43,725 nucleotides of DNA from Luminiphilus sp. (GCA_029253705.1 JAQWYY010000178.1:1-43725), one strand, 5' to 3'; positions 9,145 to 20,413 are shown, numbered from the stretch's first letter. Numbers and translations are program-made. The notes: generated by a model from the sequence alone, not told the origin.

Positions 9145-11603
9145 GCTCCGAGCAAAAGAGCCAAAAAGACGGCGAAGTCTCCAGCGAAGGCGACAGCTTA
9201 AAAAGACTGTTACTTACAGCCGCTCTTGTCGCCCTCGCCCCGGCTTTACTCGCTTTTTTTTGGTTGGGCCTCATTAGAGAACCTCTTATTCAGTCGGGAA
9301 CAGCCACCAACCTTGCCCAAGCCACTGTTGAGAGCCGGGCCGATATGGTGGGGCTTTACATCAAAGACCTCGAGCTCCGCATCGACGCCTTAACAGCGCA
9401 ACTAGAGAACCAAACAGAAGCACCGGATTTGACCTATGCCACCCTGAGTTTCCCTGATGCAGACGCCATTTCGTTTATTCCTTTAGATGACCTAGGAACC
9501 GTAAGTATTAGCCCCGGAGATTTTGGCCTACGCTCCCATATCGATATCGATATCGTTCGGCGCGCCTTTGGAGGGGAAGATCCAGCACCTGAGTTTATTT
9601 TTGCCGATGATGGCTCCTACACGCTATTTGCTCGAGGACTAGGCAAGCCCGTTAGAGGTGTTTTTATTGTTGAAGTCAGTCCGCGTCGGCTAGCGGAACT
9701 AATTACACCAGGTGATGAAGGACAGTACCGCATTGTTCAGGAGCTTTCGGGTGCCAGCAGCGATACGGTCGTTGGGGCTTTAAAGGATGAAGCTCTGGTC
9801 AAGGCAACTGTGGCAGGAGCGATTTGGAATGTCGAGTTTTCGCCCAATCCCAAGTGGCTCTCGGCTGCTCAGCCAAGCTGGTGGGGTCTTATACTGGCGG
9901 TGCTCATAGCCCTAACCGGTATATTGGCGAGCTTTTATCTGCTTAGCCAACGATTGAGCCAACTACTGAAATCTGAAGTCAAACGCATATTAGAGGCGGC
10001 GGAGCTACGCACGCCACTCAGGGTATCGGTACCTGCATTAACACCCGTTGCCAAAATGTTGCGGCAGTTGAGCTTGCTCAGCCGCCGACAATTAGTGTTG
10101 CAAGCCCGAAGAGAAGCGACCCGGGACGAAACGGGGGAGGTCACCACCAAAGACTCTGACGTCTTGATGCCGGGTCCAACAGACGCCCCTCAAGAGCCAG
10201 ACGAATCGCTGGTCGATCATGATTCATTCTCCACTATCGATGAAATTCCAGTGCATATTTTTAAACCTGGGAGCATTCGAGGAGACGTTCAAACCGAACT
10301 GACAGAAGCGCTTATTGAGAGTATCGGCCAAGCCTTGGCCGTTATGTGTGGTGATCGTGATATTCAGACTCTCATCGTCGCCCACGACTCTCGCCCTAGT
10401 AGTAAACAAATTAGAACCATTTTGGTCAAAGCCCTGTTGGCAAGTGGTCGCGATGTCATTGATGTTGGCGAAATTCCAACTCCTGCCTTCTACTTTGCAA
10501 CCCATGAAGCAGGAACTGATTCCGGAATTATGATCACTGGCGGTCACGGTGATGAACATATCAATGGCTTTAAAGTTGTTTTCCATAAAAAACTTTTGGC
10601 CGGCGTAGGAATCGATGAGGTTCTTGCAACTATTCGCTCCAGGAAAACAACCCAAGGTTCTGGTCGCACTATTCGATCCCGTATAGAAGCCGACTATATT
10701 GATCGCATCGCCATGGATGTCTCATTGGCCCTACCATTGAAGGTTGTCGTTGATAATGACTTTGGTACTGCCGCCAGAATTACCGAGCCCTTGTTGGAGG
10801 CGCTAGATTGTGACTTGGTAAGTTTGAACTCCCCGGAGGAGGGGCCACGCCCCAAAGGGCGCACCCTCGAGAACGCGCTGGAATCTCTGGGAGAGCGTGT
10901 CGTTGCCGAGAGCGCAGACCTAGGCGTCCTCTTCGATAGTGACGGAGATCGACTACACACGGTAACCGAAGCTGGTATCGCCGTAGGCAACGACTCGCTT
11001 CTGATGTTATTCGCTAGGGATATGCTCGAGCGCAATCCCGGAGCAGATGTGGTTTATGACATTCAGTGTACTCGGCAATTCGCACCCTTCGTAACTCGGG
11101 CCGGAGGCAGAGCTCAAATGTCTCGCTCTGGTCAGGCGTTCATTGCCGAAAAAATGCTGCAAGCCAAAGCTCTGTTAGCCGGCGATTTCTCAGGACACCT
11201 GTTTTTCGGTGAGCGATGGTACGGATTTGACGATGCCCCCTATGCTATGGCGAGATTACTTGAAATTCTTGCCACGGCTAGCTCCGGGTTTGGCGATATT
11301 ATTGCCGCGTTACCGCAGTCTAGCAGCACCCCCGAGATCCTCCTTGAATTGGAAAGCCGCAGCCGCAAGAAAATTATGCGCGCATTAGTTAGCAACGCCG
11401 ATTTCCCAGGAGCTCGAATCACAACTTTAGATGGCCTACGTATTGACTATGCGGATGGTTGGGGTCTCGTGCACAACTCAATCACCGAGTCAGCACTATC
11501 CCTACGATTTGAAGGCAACGATGATGCCAGCCTTGAACGTGTTAAAGGAGTTTTACGGAAAGCCATAAGCGAGGCAGAGCCCAGCATCCATTTACCCTTC
11601 TGA
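9141..11603 (+). CDS. Membrane-anchored phosphomannomutase/phosphoglucomutase (AlgC) homologue with degenerate active site
   Basis: C-terminal ~460 aa align by eye to AlgC (DSDGDR, GDFSGHLFFGERWYGFDDAPYAMARLLEIL, TTLDGLRIDYADGWGLV); N-terminal two-TM sensor-like domain; catalytic TGSHNP replaced by TGGHGD; TTG start overlapping coaBC stop. Confidence 0.85.
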   Translation: MSSEQKSQKDGEVSSEGDSLKRLLLTAALVALAPALLAFFWLGLIREPLIQSGTATNLAQATVESRADMVGLYIKDLELRIDALTAQLENQTEAPDLTYATLSFPDADAISFIPLDDLGTVSISPGDFGLRSHIDIDIVRRAFGGEDPAPEFIFADDGSYTLFARGLGKPVRGVFIVEVSPRRLAELITPGDEGQYRIVQELSGASSDTVVGALKDEALVKATVAGAIWNVEFSPNPKWLSAAQPSWWGLILAVLIALTGILASFYLLSQRLSQLLKSEVKRILEAAELRTPLRVSVPALTPVAKMLRQLSLLSRRQLVLQARREATRDETGEVTTKDSDVLMPGPTDAPQEPDESLVDHDSFSTIDEIPVHIFKPGSIRGDVQTELTEALIESIGQALAVMCGDRDIQTLIVAHDSRPSSKQIRTILVKALLASGRDVIDVGEIPTPAFYFATHEAGTDSGIMITGGHGDEHINGFKVVFHKKLLAGVGIDEVLATIRSRKTTQGSGRTIRSRIEADYIDRIAMDVSLALPLKVVVDNDFGTAARITEPLLEALDCDLVSLNSPEEGPRPKGRTLENALESLGERVVAESADLGVLFDSDGDRLHTVTEAGIAVGNDSLLMLFARDMLERNPGADVVYDIQCTRQFAPFVTRAGGRAQMSRSGQAFIAEKMLQAKALLAGDFSGHLFFGERWYGFDDAPYAMARLLEILATASSGFGDIIAALPQSSSTPEILLELESRSRKKIMRALVSNADFPGARITTLDGLRIDYADGWGLVHNSITESALSLRFEGNDDASLERVKGVLRKAISEAEPSIHLPF

Positions 11604-11647
11604 TATGATCACCGGCTAAACACCGACCTAATTCACACAGAGAGTAA

Positions 11648-12538
<891 letters not shown>

Positions 12539-12634
12539 AGCAACAAAAAAATTTTAACCCTGACAGCTTTTAAAAATTGCACTAGCCCTCGTGTATAGCT
12601 AGCATGAAAGCGTCATCCGCTGGATCAAACGTCC

Positions 12635-13234
12635 ATGGCAAACTCAAAATTAGGACGCCGGGATCAAATCTTGCAAGCGTTAGCAGCGATGCTTGAGCAA
12701 GGCCCAGATACTCGCATTACAACAGCCAAGCTAGCCAATGAGGTAGGCGTGTCTGAGGCTGCGCTTTATCGGCATTTTCCCTCCAAAACGAAAATGTTTG
12801 AGGCTTTGATAGAGTTCGTAGAGGCGACCTTGTTCACGCGAATCAGCCGAATCATTGAAGATAAGCCCAGCAGCCTCGATTGTTGCTATCGAATTCTCGA
12901 GCTATTACTCGGCTTTTGTGAAAGAAATCCGGGGATTACTCGTATTCTTCATGGAGACGCTTTACTCGGAGAATCAGAGCGGCTGCACCTTCGTGTTGCG
13001 CAGCTCTTTGACCGGATCGAAACACAATTGCGTACGGCTTTAAGAGAGGCCGAAATCAAGGAACAACTGAGGCCAACAATATTGCTTGCAGATAGTGCCA
13101 GCTTAATATTGGCCGCTGCGGAAGGAAGAATTTCTCAATTTGTACGCAGCGAATTCAAACGGTCACCAATACAGGGCTGGGACCAGCAGTGGGCATTGTT
13201 GGCATCTAACCTGATGAGGCCCGTCCCGGTTTAG
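12635..13234 (+). CDS. slmA: Nucleoid occlusion factor SlmA (TetR family)
   Basis: RRDQILQALAAMLEQGPDTRITTAKLANEVGVSEAALYRHFPSKTKMFEALIEF. Confidence 0.93.
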   Translation: MANSKLGRRDQILQALAAMLEQGPDTRITTAKLANEVGVSEAALYRHFPSKTKMFEALIEFVEATLFTRISRIIEDKPSSLDCCYRILELLLGFCERNPGITRILHGDALLGESERLHLRVAQLFDRIETQLRTALREAEIKEQLRPTILLADSASLILAAAEGRISQFVRSEFKRSPIQGWDQQWALLASNLMRPVPV

Positions 13235-13235
13235 C

Positions 13236-13895
13236 TTATTGTGACGGCGTTTCTAGCTGGTGACGCAATCTGACGACGTCCTGTAGTTGCTCAAATCTGT
13301 CGATATCACGCTGATAAAGCGCTGTCATTTCACTGATTTGTGCTTCTCGCGTCGCAATTTTATCGTCGGTGCTGTCGATTTCCCGTTTGAGCAATTTAAT
13401 ATTTTCAAGATCGACGGGTTGCAGTTCCACGCCGGCACGCTCGGTTGCAGCGACCCTAGCTTGAGCATTTTCAACTTGTTGCCGCAAACTTCTTCGGTTG
13501 GACTTTAAAATAGACACTCTAATTTTGAGGTCGCTTAAAGATCGATCTCTTGCATCCTCAATATCGGCAATGGTTGAGTAGCGCAATAACAAAGACTCAT
13601 CCCAATTCTGCAAACGCTGTTGCTCAGATTTTGCATCTTCTTCAAGCTCGCGAGAAAGCGCCACGTTAGCGCGCTCTTCCGGTGTCATCGCACTGGGGAC
13701 CACATCTATAACCACGCCGTTGGCATCTAACACCTCGTAACCATTGTCGGCGTATTCAACAGGAACGTGAAAATCAACCACCACAACACCATTTTCCGCT
13801 CTATAGCGATAGAGGTTTTCAGCTGCACTGTGGGTTGCAACTGCCAACATAAACGCCCCAACAAGGGCGCCCAAAGCATGAGGGCTACACCCCAT
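13236..13895 (-). CDS. Secreted coiled-coil protein with DUF4124-like N-terminal region
   Basis: Signal peptide-like [36 protein letters not shown]..., then long coiled coil; start overlaps pyrE end. Confidence 0.65.
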   Translation of the reverse strand: MGCSPHALGALVGAFMLAVATHSAAENLYRYRAENGVVVVDFHVPVEYADNGYEVLDANGVVIDVVPSAMTPEERANVALSRELEEDAKSEQQRLQNWDESLLLRYSTIADIEDARDRSLSDLKIRVSILKSNRRSLRQQVENAQARVAATERAGVELQPVDLENIKLLKREIDSTDDKIATREAQISEMTALYQRDIDRFEQLQDVVRLRHQLETPSQ

Positions 13896-14541
13896 AACGA
13901 TCTCTATAACGCTGCATAGGCTGAAGATGTTCGCTGAGATCTGACGTGGACTCAAGCCATTGAATAATGTCATGCATGGTAATAACGCTGACAACACTCA
14001 GACCAAGTTCATCGCGTACTTCATCAACCGCAGATTGCGTACCCGATCCGCGTTCGCAGCGATCTAAGCCAATAACCACCCCAGCAGGTTGGGCGCCAGC
14101 ATTGCGGATCAGAGCAATCGCCTCCCTAATGGCGGTTCCAGCAGTAATCACATCATCGACAATAACCACATCGTCCCTTAGCGGTGCTCCCACCAAAAGG
14201 CCGCCTTCTCCATGGCTTTTTGCTTCCTTGCGATTAAAACTGTATGGCACGTCAAGGCCATGATGGCTTGATAAAGCCACTGCTGTTGCAGTCACCAGTG
14301 GAATACCCTTGTAAGCTGGTCCAAACAAAACCGATGGTATTAACTCAAAAGCAACTAGGGTGTTGGCGTAACAGCGACCTAGCTCTGCGAGTGCTTGACC
14401 GCCTGAAAAACCACCCGCATTGAAGAAATAGGGGCTTACTCGGCCCGACTTCAATTCAAATTCACCAAAGCGTAAAACTTGGCAGTGGATGGCCAATTCA
14501 ATAAACGCTTTGCGGGTGGCGCTGTGCGTTGAGTTATTCAT
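13885..14541 (-). CDS. pyrE: Orotate phosphoribosyltransferase
   Basis: [37 protein letters not shown]. Confidence 0.96.
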   Translation of the reverse strand: MNNSTHSATRKAFIELAIHCQVLRFGEFELKSGRVSPYFFNAGGFSGGQALAELGRCYANTLVAFELIPSVLFGPAYKGIPLVTATAVALSSHHGLDVPYSFNRKEAKSHGEGGLLVGAPLRDDVVIVDDVITAGTAIREAIALIRNAGAQPAGVVIGLDRCERGSGTQSAVDEVRDELGLSVVSVITMHDIIQWLESTSDLSEHLQPMQRYRDRYGV

Positions 14542-14665
14542 AGCTTAAGTTTTCGCCTTTAAACTAACAATCTAAATCCGGCAATCTAGGATTTTCTCTG
14601 CGGTCATGATGGCAGCCCGCTTTGCCTTCGCCTATGATACTGGCCTTGTTAACACAGGACTAGCA

Positions 14666-15427
14666 ATGAAAGTCGTCAGTTTAGTAGTTGAAGGCCTTGA
14701 ACAGGCACAGGGGGCAGGCCTTTTTGACTGGCTCCAAGAGGAAGACGCCGACATCGTTTGCCTGCAGGATACCCGCTGCTCCGAATATAGCTTGCGTGAT
14801 GATGTGTATTTTCCCAAGAATTACAGCCCCTACTTTCTCGATGACTTTGATAATCCCAAGCGTAACGGCGTTGCAATTTATTGTAAAAAGCTACCAAAAG
14901 CGATCATCACAGGCTTGGGTTTCACTGACTTTGACGGTCGCGGTCTGTACATCCAAGCTGACTATCACAACGTCAGCGTCGGATCATTACTGGTGCCAAG
15001 TGGCCAGGCTGGTGACGAGGCGATGAACACAAAGCTTAAGTTTTTGGCACTGCTAGGCCCACATCTTCAGAAAATCAAAAACAAACGCCGAGACTTCATC
15101 ATTTGTGGCGGTTGGGAACTGATCGGCCAACCGATCGATGCCGAAGAGGCGGGCAATCGCACAGATCTCCCGGGGTTTTCCAGTATCGAACAAGCTTGGC
15201 TGCAGGAGTTGTATCAAAATGGCTACTGCGATGCCTTTAGAACCTTGAATTCCAGCGCTGAAGAATTCACTTGGTGGCCAGAAGGAGATGACGCAGGTGC
15301 CCTGCGCTCAGACACTCAGATTGCCTCGCTATCCCTGAGGGAGCGGGTTATCAGTGCTGGGGTAAATACAAACGATGCATTTTCGAGCCACGCACCCGTT
15401 ATCGTTCAGTACGACGTCGAGCTTTAA
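14666..15427 (+). CDS. crc: Crc-like exonuclease III-family protein (catabolite repression control homologue)
   Basis: [79 protein letters not shown]; located pyrE-crc-rph as in Pseudomonas; nuclease residues missing. Confidence 0.82.
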   Translation: MKVVSLVVEGLEQAQGAGLFDWLQEEDADIVCLQDTRCSEYSLRDDVYFPKNYSPYFLDDFDNPKRNGVAIYCKKLPKAIITGLGFTDFDGRGLYIQADYHNVSVGSLLVPSGQAGDEAMNTKLKFLALLGPHLQKIKNKRRDFIICGGWELIGQPIDAEEAGNRTDLPGFSSIEQAWLQELYQNGYCDAFRTLNSSAEEFTWWPEGDDAGALRSDTQIASLSLRERVISAGVNTNDAFSSHAPVIVQYDVEL

Positions 15428-16155
15428 GCCGACAACGCCTCGCGTTGCTTGCTAATAATAATTTGGCTGCCCGCAACGGCAAGGTCAAGCATATTGTTTA
15501 ACTGGGACCTTTCAAAAGCTGCGCCCTCTGCAGTGCCCTGTACTTCAATCAGCCCGCCACCCTCGGCGACGACGACATTCATATCAGTATCTGCCGTCGA
15601 ATCCTCTGCGTAGTCCAGATCAAGCACCGCCTGACCGTTCCACACACCCACAGACACAGCGCCTATCAAAAACCTGAGCGGGTCAGACTGCAACGACTGT
15701 TTACGTTGCAAGGTGTTGAGCGCGTCAACAACAGCAACACAAGCCCCCGAAATAGACGCTGTGCGAGTGCCGCCATCGGCCTGAATAACATCACAATCTA
15801 AGGTAAGCGTATTTTCCCCCAGAGCTTTAAGATCAATCGCGGCTCGCAATGATCGTCCGATTAGGCGCTGGATTTCCACGGTTCGCCCAGACTGTTTACC
15901 TCGGCTAGCCTCTCTGCTCATTCTACTGCCCGTGGACCTAGGTAACATTCCGTACTCCGCCGTCAGCCAACCCTGACCTTTACCCCGCAAAAATCCGGGC
16001 ACTCCAGGCGTCAATGAAGCGGTACAAAGTACTCGAGTTTGACCAAAAGATACCAAAACGGAGCCCTCTGCATGGCACGTAAAATTACGTTCAAAGGTAA
16101 TCGCTCTGAGTTCATCAAGCGCTCTACCGCTTGGGCGATCCAAAGTAACCGACAT
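15424..16155 (-). CDS. rph: Ribonuclease PH
   Basis: [55 protein letters not shown]. Confidence 0.97.
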   Translation of the reverse strand: MSVTLDRPSGRALDELRAITFERNFTCHAEGSVLVSFGQTRVLCTASLTPGVPGFLRGKGQGWLTAEYGMLPRSTGSRMSREASRGKQSGRTVEIQRLIGRSLRAAIDLKALGENTLTLDCDVIQADGGTRTASISGACVAVVDALNTLQRKQSLQSDPLRFLIGAVSVGVWNGQAVLDLDYAEDSTADTDMNVVVAEGGGLIEVQGTAEGAAFERSQLNNMLDLAVAGSQIIISKQREALSA

Positions 16156-16284
16156 AGACCAATTCCTTAAAAAAATGGAGGTATCACTGGCCGCGCCACG
16201 CCGCTTCTAGCTGTTAAACTTATGGCGCATAGCAACCAACAACAGCTGAATAACAAGCAGGGATGTAGCAAGTTGACACAGAGT

Positions 16285-17136
16285 ATGACTGGATTTTCTC
16301 GGGCTATTGTAACAACTGACTCCGTATCGGTCACAATAGAAATGCGATCGGTTAATAATCGTTATTTGGATGTGCAAATTCGCAGCCCCGAAATTCTTCG
16401 ATCTCAAGAGGCATCTTGGCGCCAGAAGATTGCTAAGCACATCACTCGAGGCAAGGTAGACGTATACGTACGTACAGATCTTTCCCAACAAACTAGTTCG
16501 CTGCAACTAGACCAGGGGCGTCTTAAAGAATTGCAAACCGTATTGAATAAACTAGCCACAGAGTTTCCTAACGCGCCAGTACCTGATCAGCTAGCACTTC
16601 TGATGGCGCCGGGCGTCATAGCGGGCGACACCACGGGAGAGTCCGTGTGGATTAAATCGGCTACCGACGCAATGGATCAAGCGCTAAACGAGCTGGTTGC
16701 TTCCAGGAAAGAAGAGGGTCAGAAACTGGAGAGCCTCATTCTGAAGCGTTGTAATGCGTTCAAGCAGTACCTTGCAGGTTATCGGGGCGCACTGCCAGAG
16801 CTCCAAGAGACCCATCGACAACGGCTGCTTGACCGGATAGAACAGTTGTCTGTTGAACCAGACGCTAAGAGGCTTGAGGAGGAGCTGGTTTACAGCGCGC
16901 AAAAAACTGACGTGGATGAAGAGCTGGATAGGCTCGATGCGCACCTTGCTGCAATAGCAGTAGCGGTGGCAGGCAAGCAGCCCTGTGGCCGCCGTCTTGA
17001 TTTTTTGATGCAAGAGCTCAACCGTGAAGCCAATACGCTGGCATCGAAGTCTGCATCACTAACAACGACCCAGACAGCTGTAGAATTCAAAGTATTGATC
17101 GAACAAATGCGGGAACAAATTCAGAACATCGAGTGA
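16285..17136 (+). CDS. yicC: YicC/YloC family protein
   Basis: MTGFSRAIVTTDSVSVTIEMRSVNNRYLDV start and C-terminal GRRLDFLMQELNREANTLASKS. Confidence 0.93.
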   Translation: MTGFSRAIVTTDSVSVTIEMRSVNNRYLDVQIRSPEILRSQEASWRQKIAKHITRGKVDVYVRTDLSQQTSSLQLDQGRLKELQTVLNKLATEFPNAPVPDQLALLMAPGVIAGDTTGESVWIKSATDAMDQALNELVASRKEEGQKLESLILKRCNAFKQYLAGYRGALPELQETHRQRLLDRIEQLSVEPDAKRLEEELVYSAQKTDVDEELDRLDAHLAAIAVAVAGKQPCGRRLDFLMQELNREANTLASKSASLTTTQTAVEFKVLIEQMREQIQNIE

Positions 17137-17151
17137 CGGAGGTAATTAGGC

Positions 17152-17781
17152 TTGGAAGACCACCCAGCAACAGGCAACCTGCTGACCGTGTCAGCTCCCA
17201 GTGGAGCGGGCAAAACCTCGCTAGTTCGCGCACTAATTGAACGCAGAACACATTTAAGCGTCTCGGTGTCGCATACGACACGACCTATGCGCCCCGGGGA
17301 GGTTGATGGCGTCAATTACCACTTTATCTCCAAGCAAGGTTTTCTTGAGGCGAGAGCGTCTGGGGAGTTCTTTGAATGGGCAGAGGTCTTTGGTCACTTT
17401 TACGGAACCGCGAAAACCGAGGTCGCTTCACGCAGAGCAGCCGGCAATGACGTGATATTAGAAATTGACTGGCAGGGTGCTAGGCAGGTAAAGGCTGTCT
17501 GCCCCGAAAGCTGCTGTATTTTCGTGTTGCCACCCTCAATTTCGGAACTAGAGAACAGACTTACTCAACGTGGGCAGGATAACGCAGAGACCATAAGAAG
17601 GCGCATGGCCGAGGCTCAGAGTGAAATGGCCCGCTGGCCGGATGCTGACTATTTAGTTCTCAATGACGACTTTGAACGAGCCTTGGCAGAGCTGACTACG
17701 ATAACTGACGGCCTTCGACTCACCCGAGATTATCAGTCGCGGAACTTGGCGAAAGTTCTCGAAGACTTAGGCCACCATTGA
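17152..17781 (+). CDS. gmk: Guanylate kinase
   Basis: SAPSGAGKTSLVRAL, SVSHTTRPMRPGEVDGVNYHF; TTG start. Confidence 0.97.
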   Translation: MEDHPATGNLLTVSAPSGAGKTSLVRALIERRTHLSVSVSHTTRPMRPGEVDGVNYHFISKQGFLEARASGEFFEWAEVFGHFYGTAKTEVASRRAAGNDVILEIDWQGARQVKAVCPESCCIFVLPPSISELENRLTQRGQDNAETIRRRMAEAQSEMARWPDADYLVLNDDFERALAELTTITDGLRLTRDYQSRNLAKVLEDLGHH

Positions 17782-17835
17782 AGTGATTTTTACCATAGTC
17801 CGTTGCAGCCAGTAGTGGGGTATACTGGGGGACTG

Positions 17836-17853
17836 GGCTGCATTTGTGCAGCC
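17836..17853 (+). other. Stable hairpin in the rpoZ 5' leader
   Basis: GGCTGCA-TTTG-TGCAGCC perfect 7-bp stem, tetraloop, 24 nt before the rpoZ ATG. Confidence 0.5.
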
Positions 17854-17876
17854 ATTACTAGGAGAACGCTTCACCC

Positions 17877-18134
17877 ATGGCACGCATCACCGTAGAAGAC
17901 TGTTTAGACAACGTAGACAACCGTTTCGAGTTGGTTATGCTCGCGGCAAAACGGGCTCGTCAAATCGCCACCCAAGGCAAGGACCCCTTAGTCGATGAAG
18001 AATCAGACAAGCCTACTGTGATTGCTTTGCGAGAAATTGCAGAGGGCATGGTCACGCCTGAACTGATCGCGCGCGAAACGGAAATCGAAGCTGAAGAAGA
18101 GTTAGCGGCAAGCTTCGAAACGCCTGTTTACTAA
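17877..18134 (+). CDS. rpoZ: RNA polymerase omega subunit
   Basis: [30 protein letters not shown]. Confidence 0.97.
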   Translation: MARITVEDCLDNVDNRFELVMLAAKRARQIATQGKDPLVDEESDKPTVIALREIAEGMVTPELIARETEIEAEEELAASFETPVY

Positions 18135-18154
18135 CCTTCGGATAATAGAGACCT

Positions 18155-20374
18155 TTGGTTGCCGGTACGTTACAGGTCCTTAGCAGCTCTATTACAGATG
18201 CTAGGTCGCGGCTGTTAGCCAAAACAACAGCCACGTCTCAGCGAGATGGCCTCGATCCTTCAGATCGATCTTTTGCGGGCTTTGAACGTCAAATCAAAGC
18301 CTATCTCCATGGCACACAAGTATTGCTGGTCAAGCGCGCTTACTTCTTTGCTGAACAAGCCCATTATGGCCAAGTTCGCCGCAGTGGAGAGCCCTACGTC
18401 ACACACCCCCTAGCCGTCGCCAGCGTCCTTGCAGAAATGCATATGGACCATCAAAGCCTAATGGCAGCGCTACTGCATGACACTATTGAAGATACTGGAG
18501 TGACCAAAGAAGACATTGGCGCGCAGTTTGGCGCAGAAGTGGCCGAGCTCGTCGATGGAGTGAGTAAATTAACCCATATCGAATTCGATAGCCTTGAACA
18601 CAAGCAGGCGGAAAACTTTCAAAAAATGGCGTTAGCCATGGCTCGGGATATTCGCGTAATACTCGTCAAACTCGCCGACAGACTACACAACATGCGAACC
18701 CTCGGCGTGCTGAGTCGTGAAAAAATTAAGCGTATCGCCGGGGAGACTTTAGACATTTACGCCCCCATTGCTCTGCGCCTTGGAATGAATTCGGTTCGTA
18801 TGGAGCTAGAAGATCTCGCTTTCAAGGCTTTGTATCCAATGCGTGCGCGGCGGATTGATGCGGCGATTCGCAGTGCAGGGGGCAATCGCAAAACCCTCAT
18901 TAATCAGGTGCGTAACCAAATAAAAACGGCTTTATTGCGAGAAGAGATGCAATGCCATGTTATTGGGCGAGAAAAGCATCTTTACAGTATTTATTCGAAA
19001 ATGAAGGCAAAGCGAAAGTCTTTCTCTGAAATCATGGACATTTTCGCATTTCGAATCATCGTCGAATCCGTTGATGATTGTTATCGACTCCTTGGGGTAG
19101 TTCATAGCCTTTACAAACCTGTCCCTGGAGAATTCACTGACTATATTGCTATTCCAAAAGCGAACGGCTACCAATCACTACACACTGTATTGAAGGGTAT
19201 GCACGGCATACCAATAGAAATTCAAATCCGCACGCTGGAAATGGAAGACATGGCCAACAACGGCATCGCTGCCCACTGGCTGTATAAGTCAGACAACGGA
19301 TCCGCCAGCGCGTCCCACACCCGAGCGCGGGAATGGGTGCAAGGGCTTTTGGAGATGCAACAACGGGCCGGGAACCCGATGGAGTTTATTGAAAGCGTCA
19401 AGATGGATCTCTTTCCCGACGAGGTTTATGTATTTACACCCCGTGGTGACATCATGGAGCTACCTCGAGGGGCTACTGCTGTCGACGCCGCCTATGCCGT
19501 ACATACTGACATTGGCAATGCCTGCGTCGCCTGCCGTATAAATCGGCGGCTTGCTCCGCTGTCTGAACCCCTTGAGAGCGGCCAGACTATAGAGATCATC
19601 ACCTCACCCAACGGCAGGCCCAATCCTGATTGGTTTAATTACGTTGTAACCGCAAGAGCGCGAACACATATTCGTCATTTTCTGAAAGACCAGCGTCGCG
19701 AGGATTCTATCGATTTAGGCCGCAATCTATTGAACAAAGCGCTGATTGCCCATGGTGTCAAAATTGACGACTTTATGGGTGAACTCTTAGAGCCCACCCT
19801 CAAAAAATTGGGCAGCCCAGATCTCCCCACTTTGTTGATTGACATTGCATTGGGAAATTTGTTGCCACAAATTGTCGCAAGCCGGATCACAGGTGCCACC
19901 GCTGGTCCGGTAGACCCTGATCGCAATGAGGCTGTCGCCATTCGGGGCACAGAAGGGTTTGTGGTGAACTATGCAAAGTGCTGTTGTGCTCTGCCTGGCG
20001 ACCCTATCGGCGGATATCTGAGCCCGGAAAAAGGGCTGGTCGTGCATCGTGAGGACTGCAAAAATTTGCTAGAAATGCGTGAACACCCCGAGCGAATGAT
20101 GAATTTACGCTGGGATGAAGAAGTGGAAGGGCTCTACTCTGCCGCCCTTAGACTCGAATCTGAGAACCGACGTGGCATTATTGCTGTGGTTGCTACGAGG
20201 CTCAGCACCGTCGGCATGAATATTGATCGCATATCAACCACCGATAAAGATGCCCAGTACACCTATGTCGACATTGAACTGCAGGTGCGCAGTCGCGTCC
20301 ATCTGGCTCGCATCATGAAACGGCTACGAACTGTTGAAGGCGTAAGGCGCGTCATCCGTATCAGTCGTCGCTAA
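18155..20374 (+). CDS. spoT: RelA/SpoT family (p)ppGpp synthetase/hydrolase
   Basis: HD hydrolase HDTIEDTG, synthetase DYIAIPKANGYQSLHTV, TGS and ACT domains; gmk-rpoZ-spoT context. Confidence 0.95.
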   Translation: MVAGTLQVLSSSITDARSRLLAKTTATSQRDGLDPSDRSFAGFERQIKAYLHGTQVLLVKRAYFFAEQAHYGQVRRSGEPYVTHPLAVASVLAEMHMDHQSLMAALLHDTIEDTGVTKEDIGAQFGAEVAELVDGVSKLTHIEFDSLEHKQAENFQKMALAMARDIRVILVKLADRLHNMRTLGVLSREKIKRIAGETLDIYAPIALRLGMNSVRMELEDLAFKALYPMRARRIDAAIRSAGGNRKTLINQVRNQIKTALLREEMQCHVIGREKHLYSIYSKMKAKRKSFSEIMDIFAFRIIVESVDDCYRLLGVVHSLYKPVPGEFTDYIAIPKANGYQSLHTVLKGMHGIPIEIQIRTLEMEDMANNGIAAHWLYKSDNGSASASHTRAREWVQGLLEMQQRAGNPMEFIESVKMDLFPDEVYVFTPRGDIMELPRGATAVDAAYAVHTDIGNACVACRINRRLAPLSEPLESGQTIEIITSPNGRPNPDWFNYVVTARARTHIRHFLKDQRREDSIDLGRNLLNKALIAHGVKIDDFMGELLEPTLKKLGSPDLPTLLIDIALGNLLPQIVASRITGATAGPVDPDRNEAVAIRGTEGFVVNYAKCCCALPGDPIGGYLSPEKGLVVHREDCKNLLEMREHPERMMNLRWDEEVEGLYSAALRLESENRRGIIAVVATRLSTVGMNIDRISTTDKDAQYTYVDIELQVRSRVHLARIMKRLRTVEGVRRVIRISRR

Positions 20375-20413
20375 ACTCCACCCTCCATAATTCCTTACGA
20401 AGAGAAATTCTCC

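Noticed and set aside
10224-10655. 143-aa minus-strand ORF inside the AlgC-like gene
   Set aside because: Antisense shadow ORF; the plus-strand frame shows clear homology
12539-12634. Structured RNA between argB and slmA
   Set aside because: A/T-rich with an A-tract and no convincing stem
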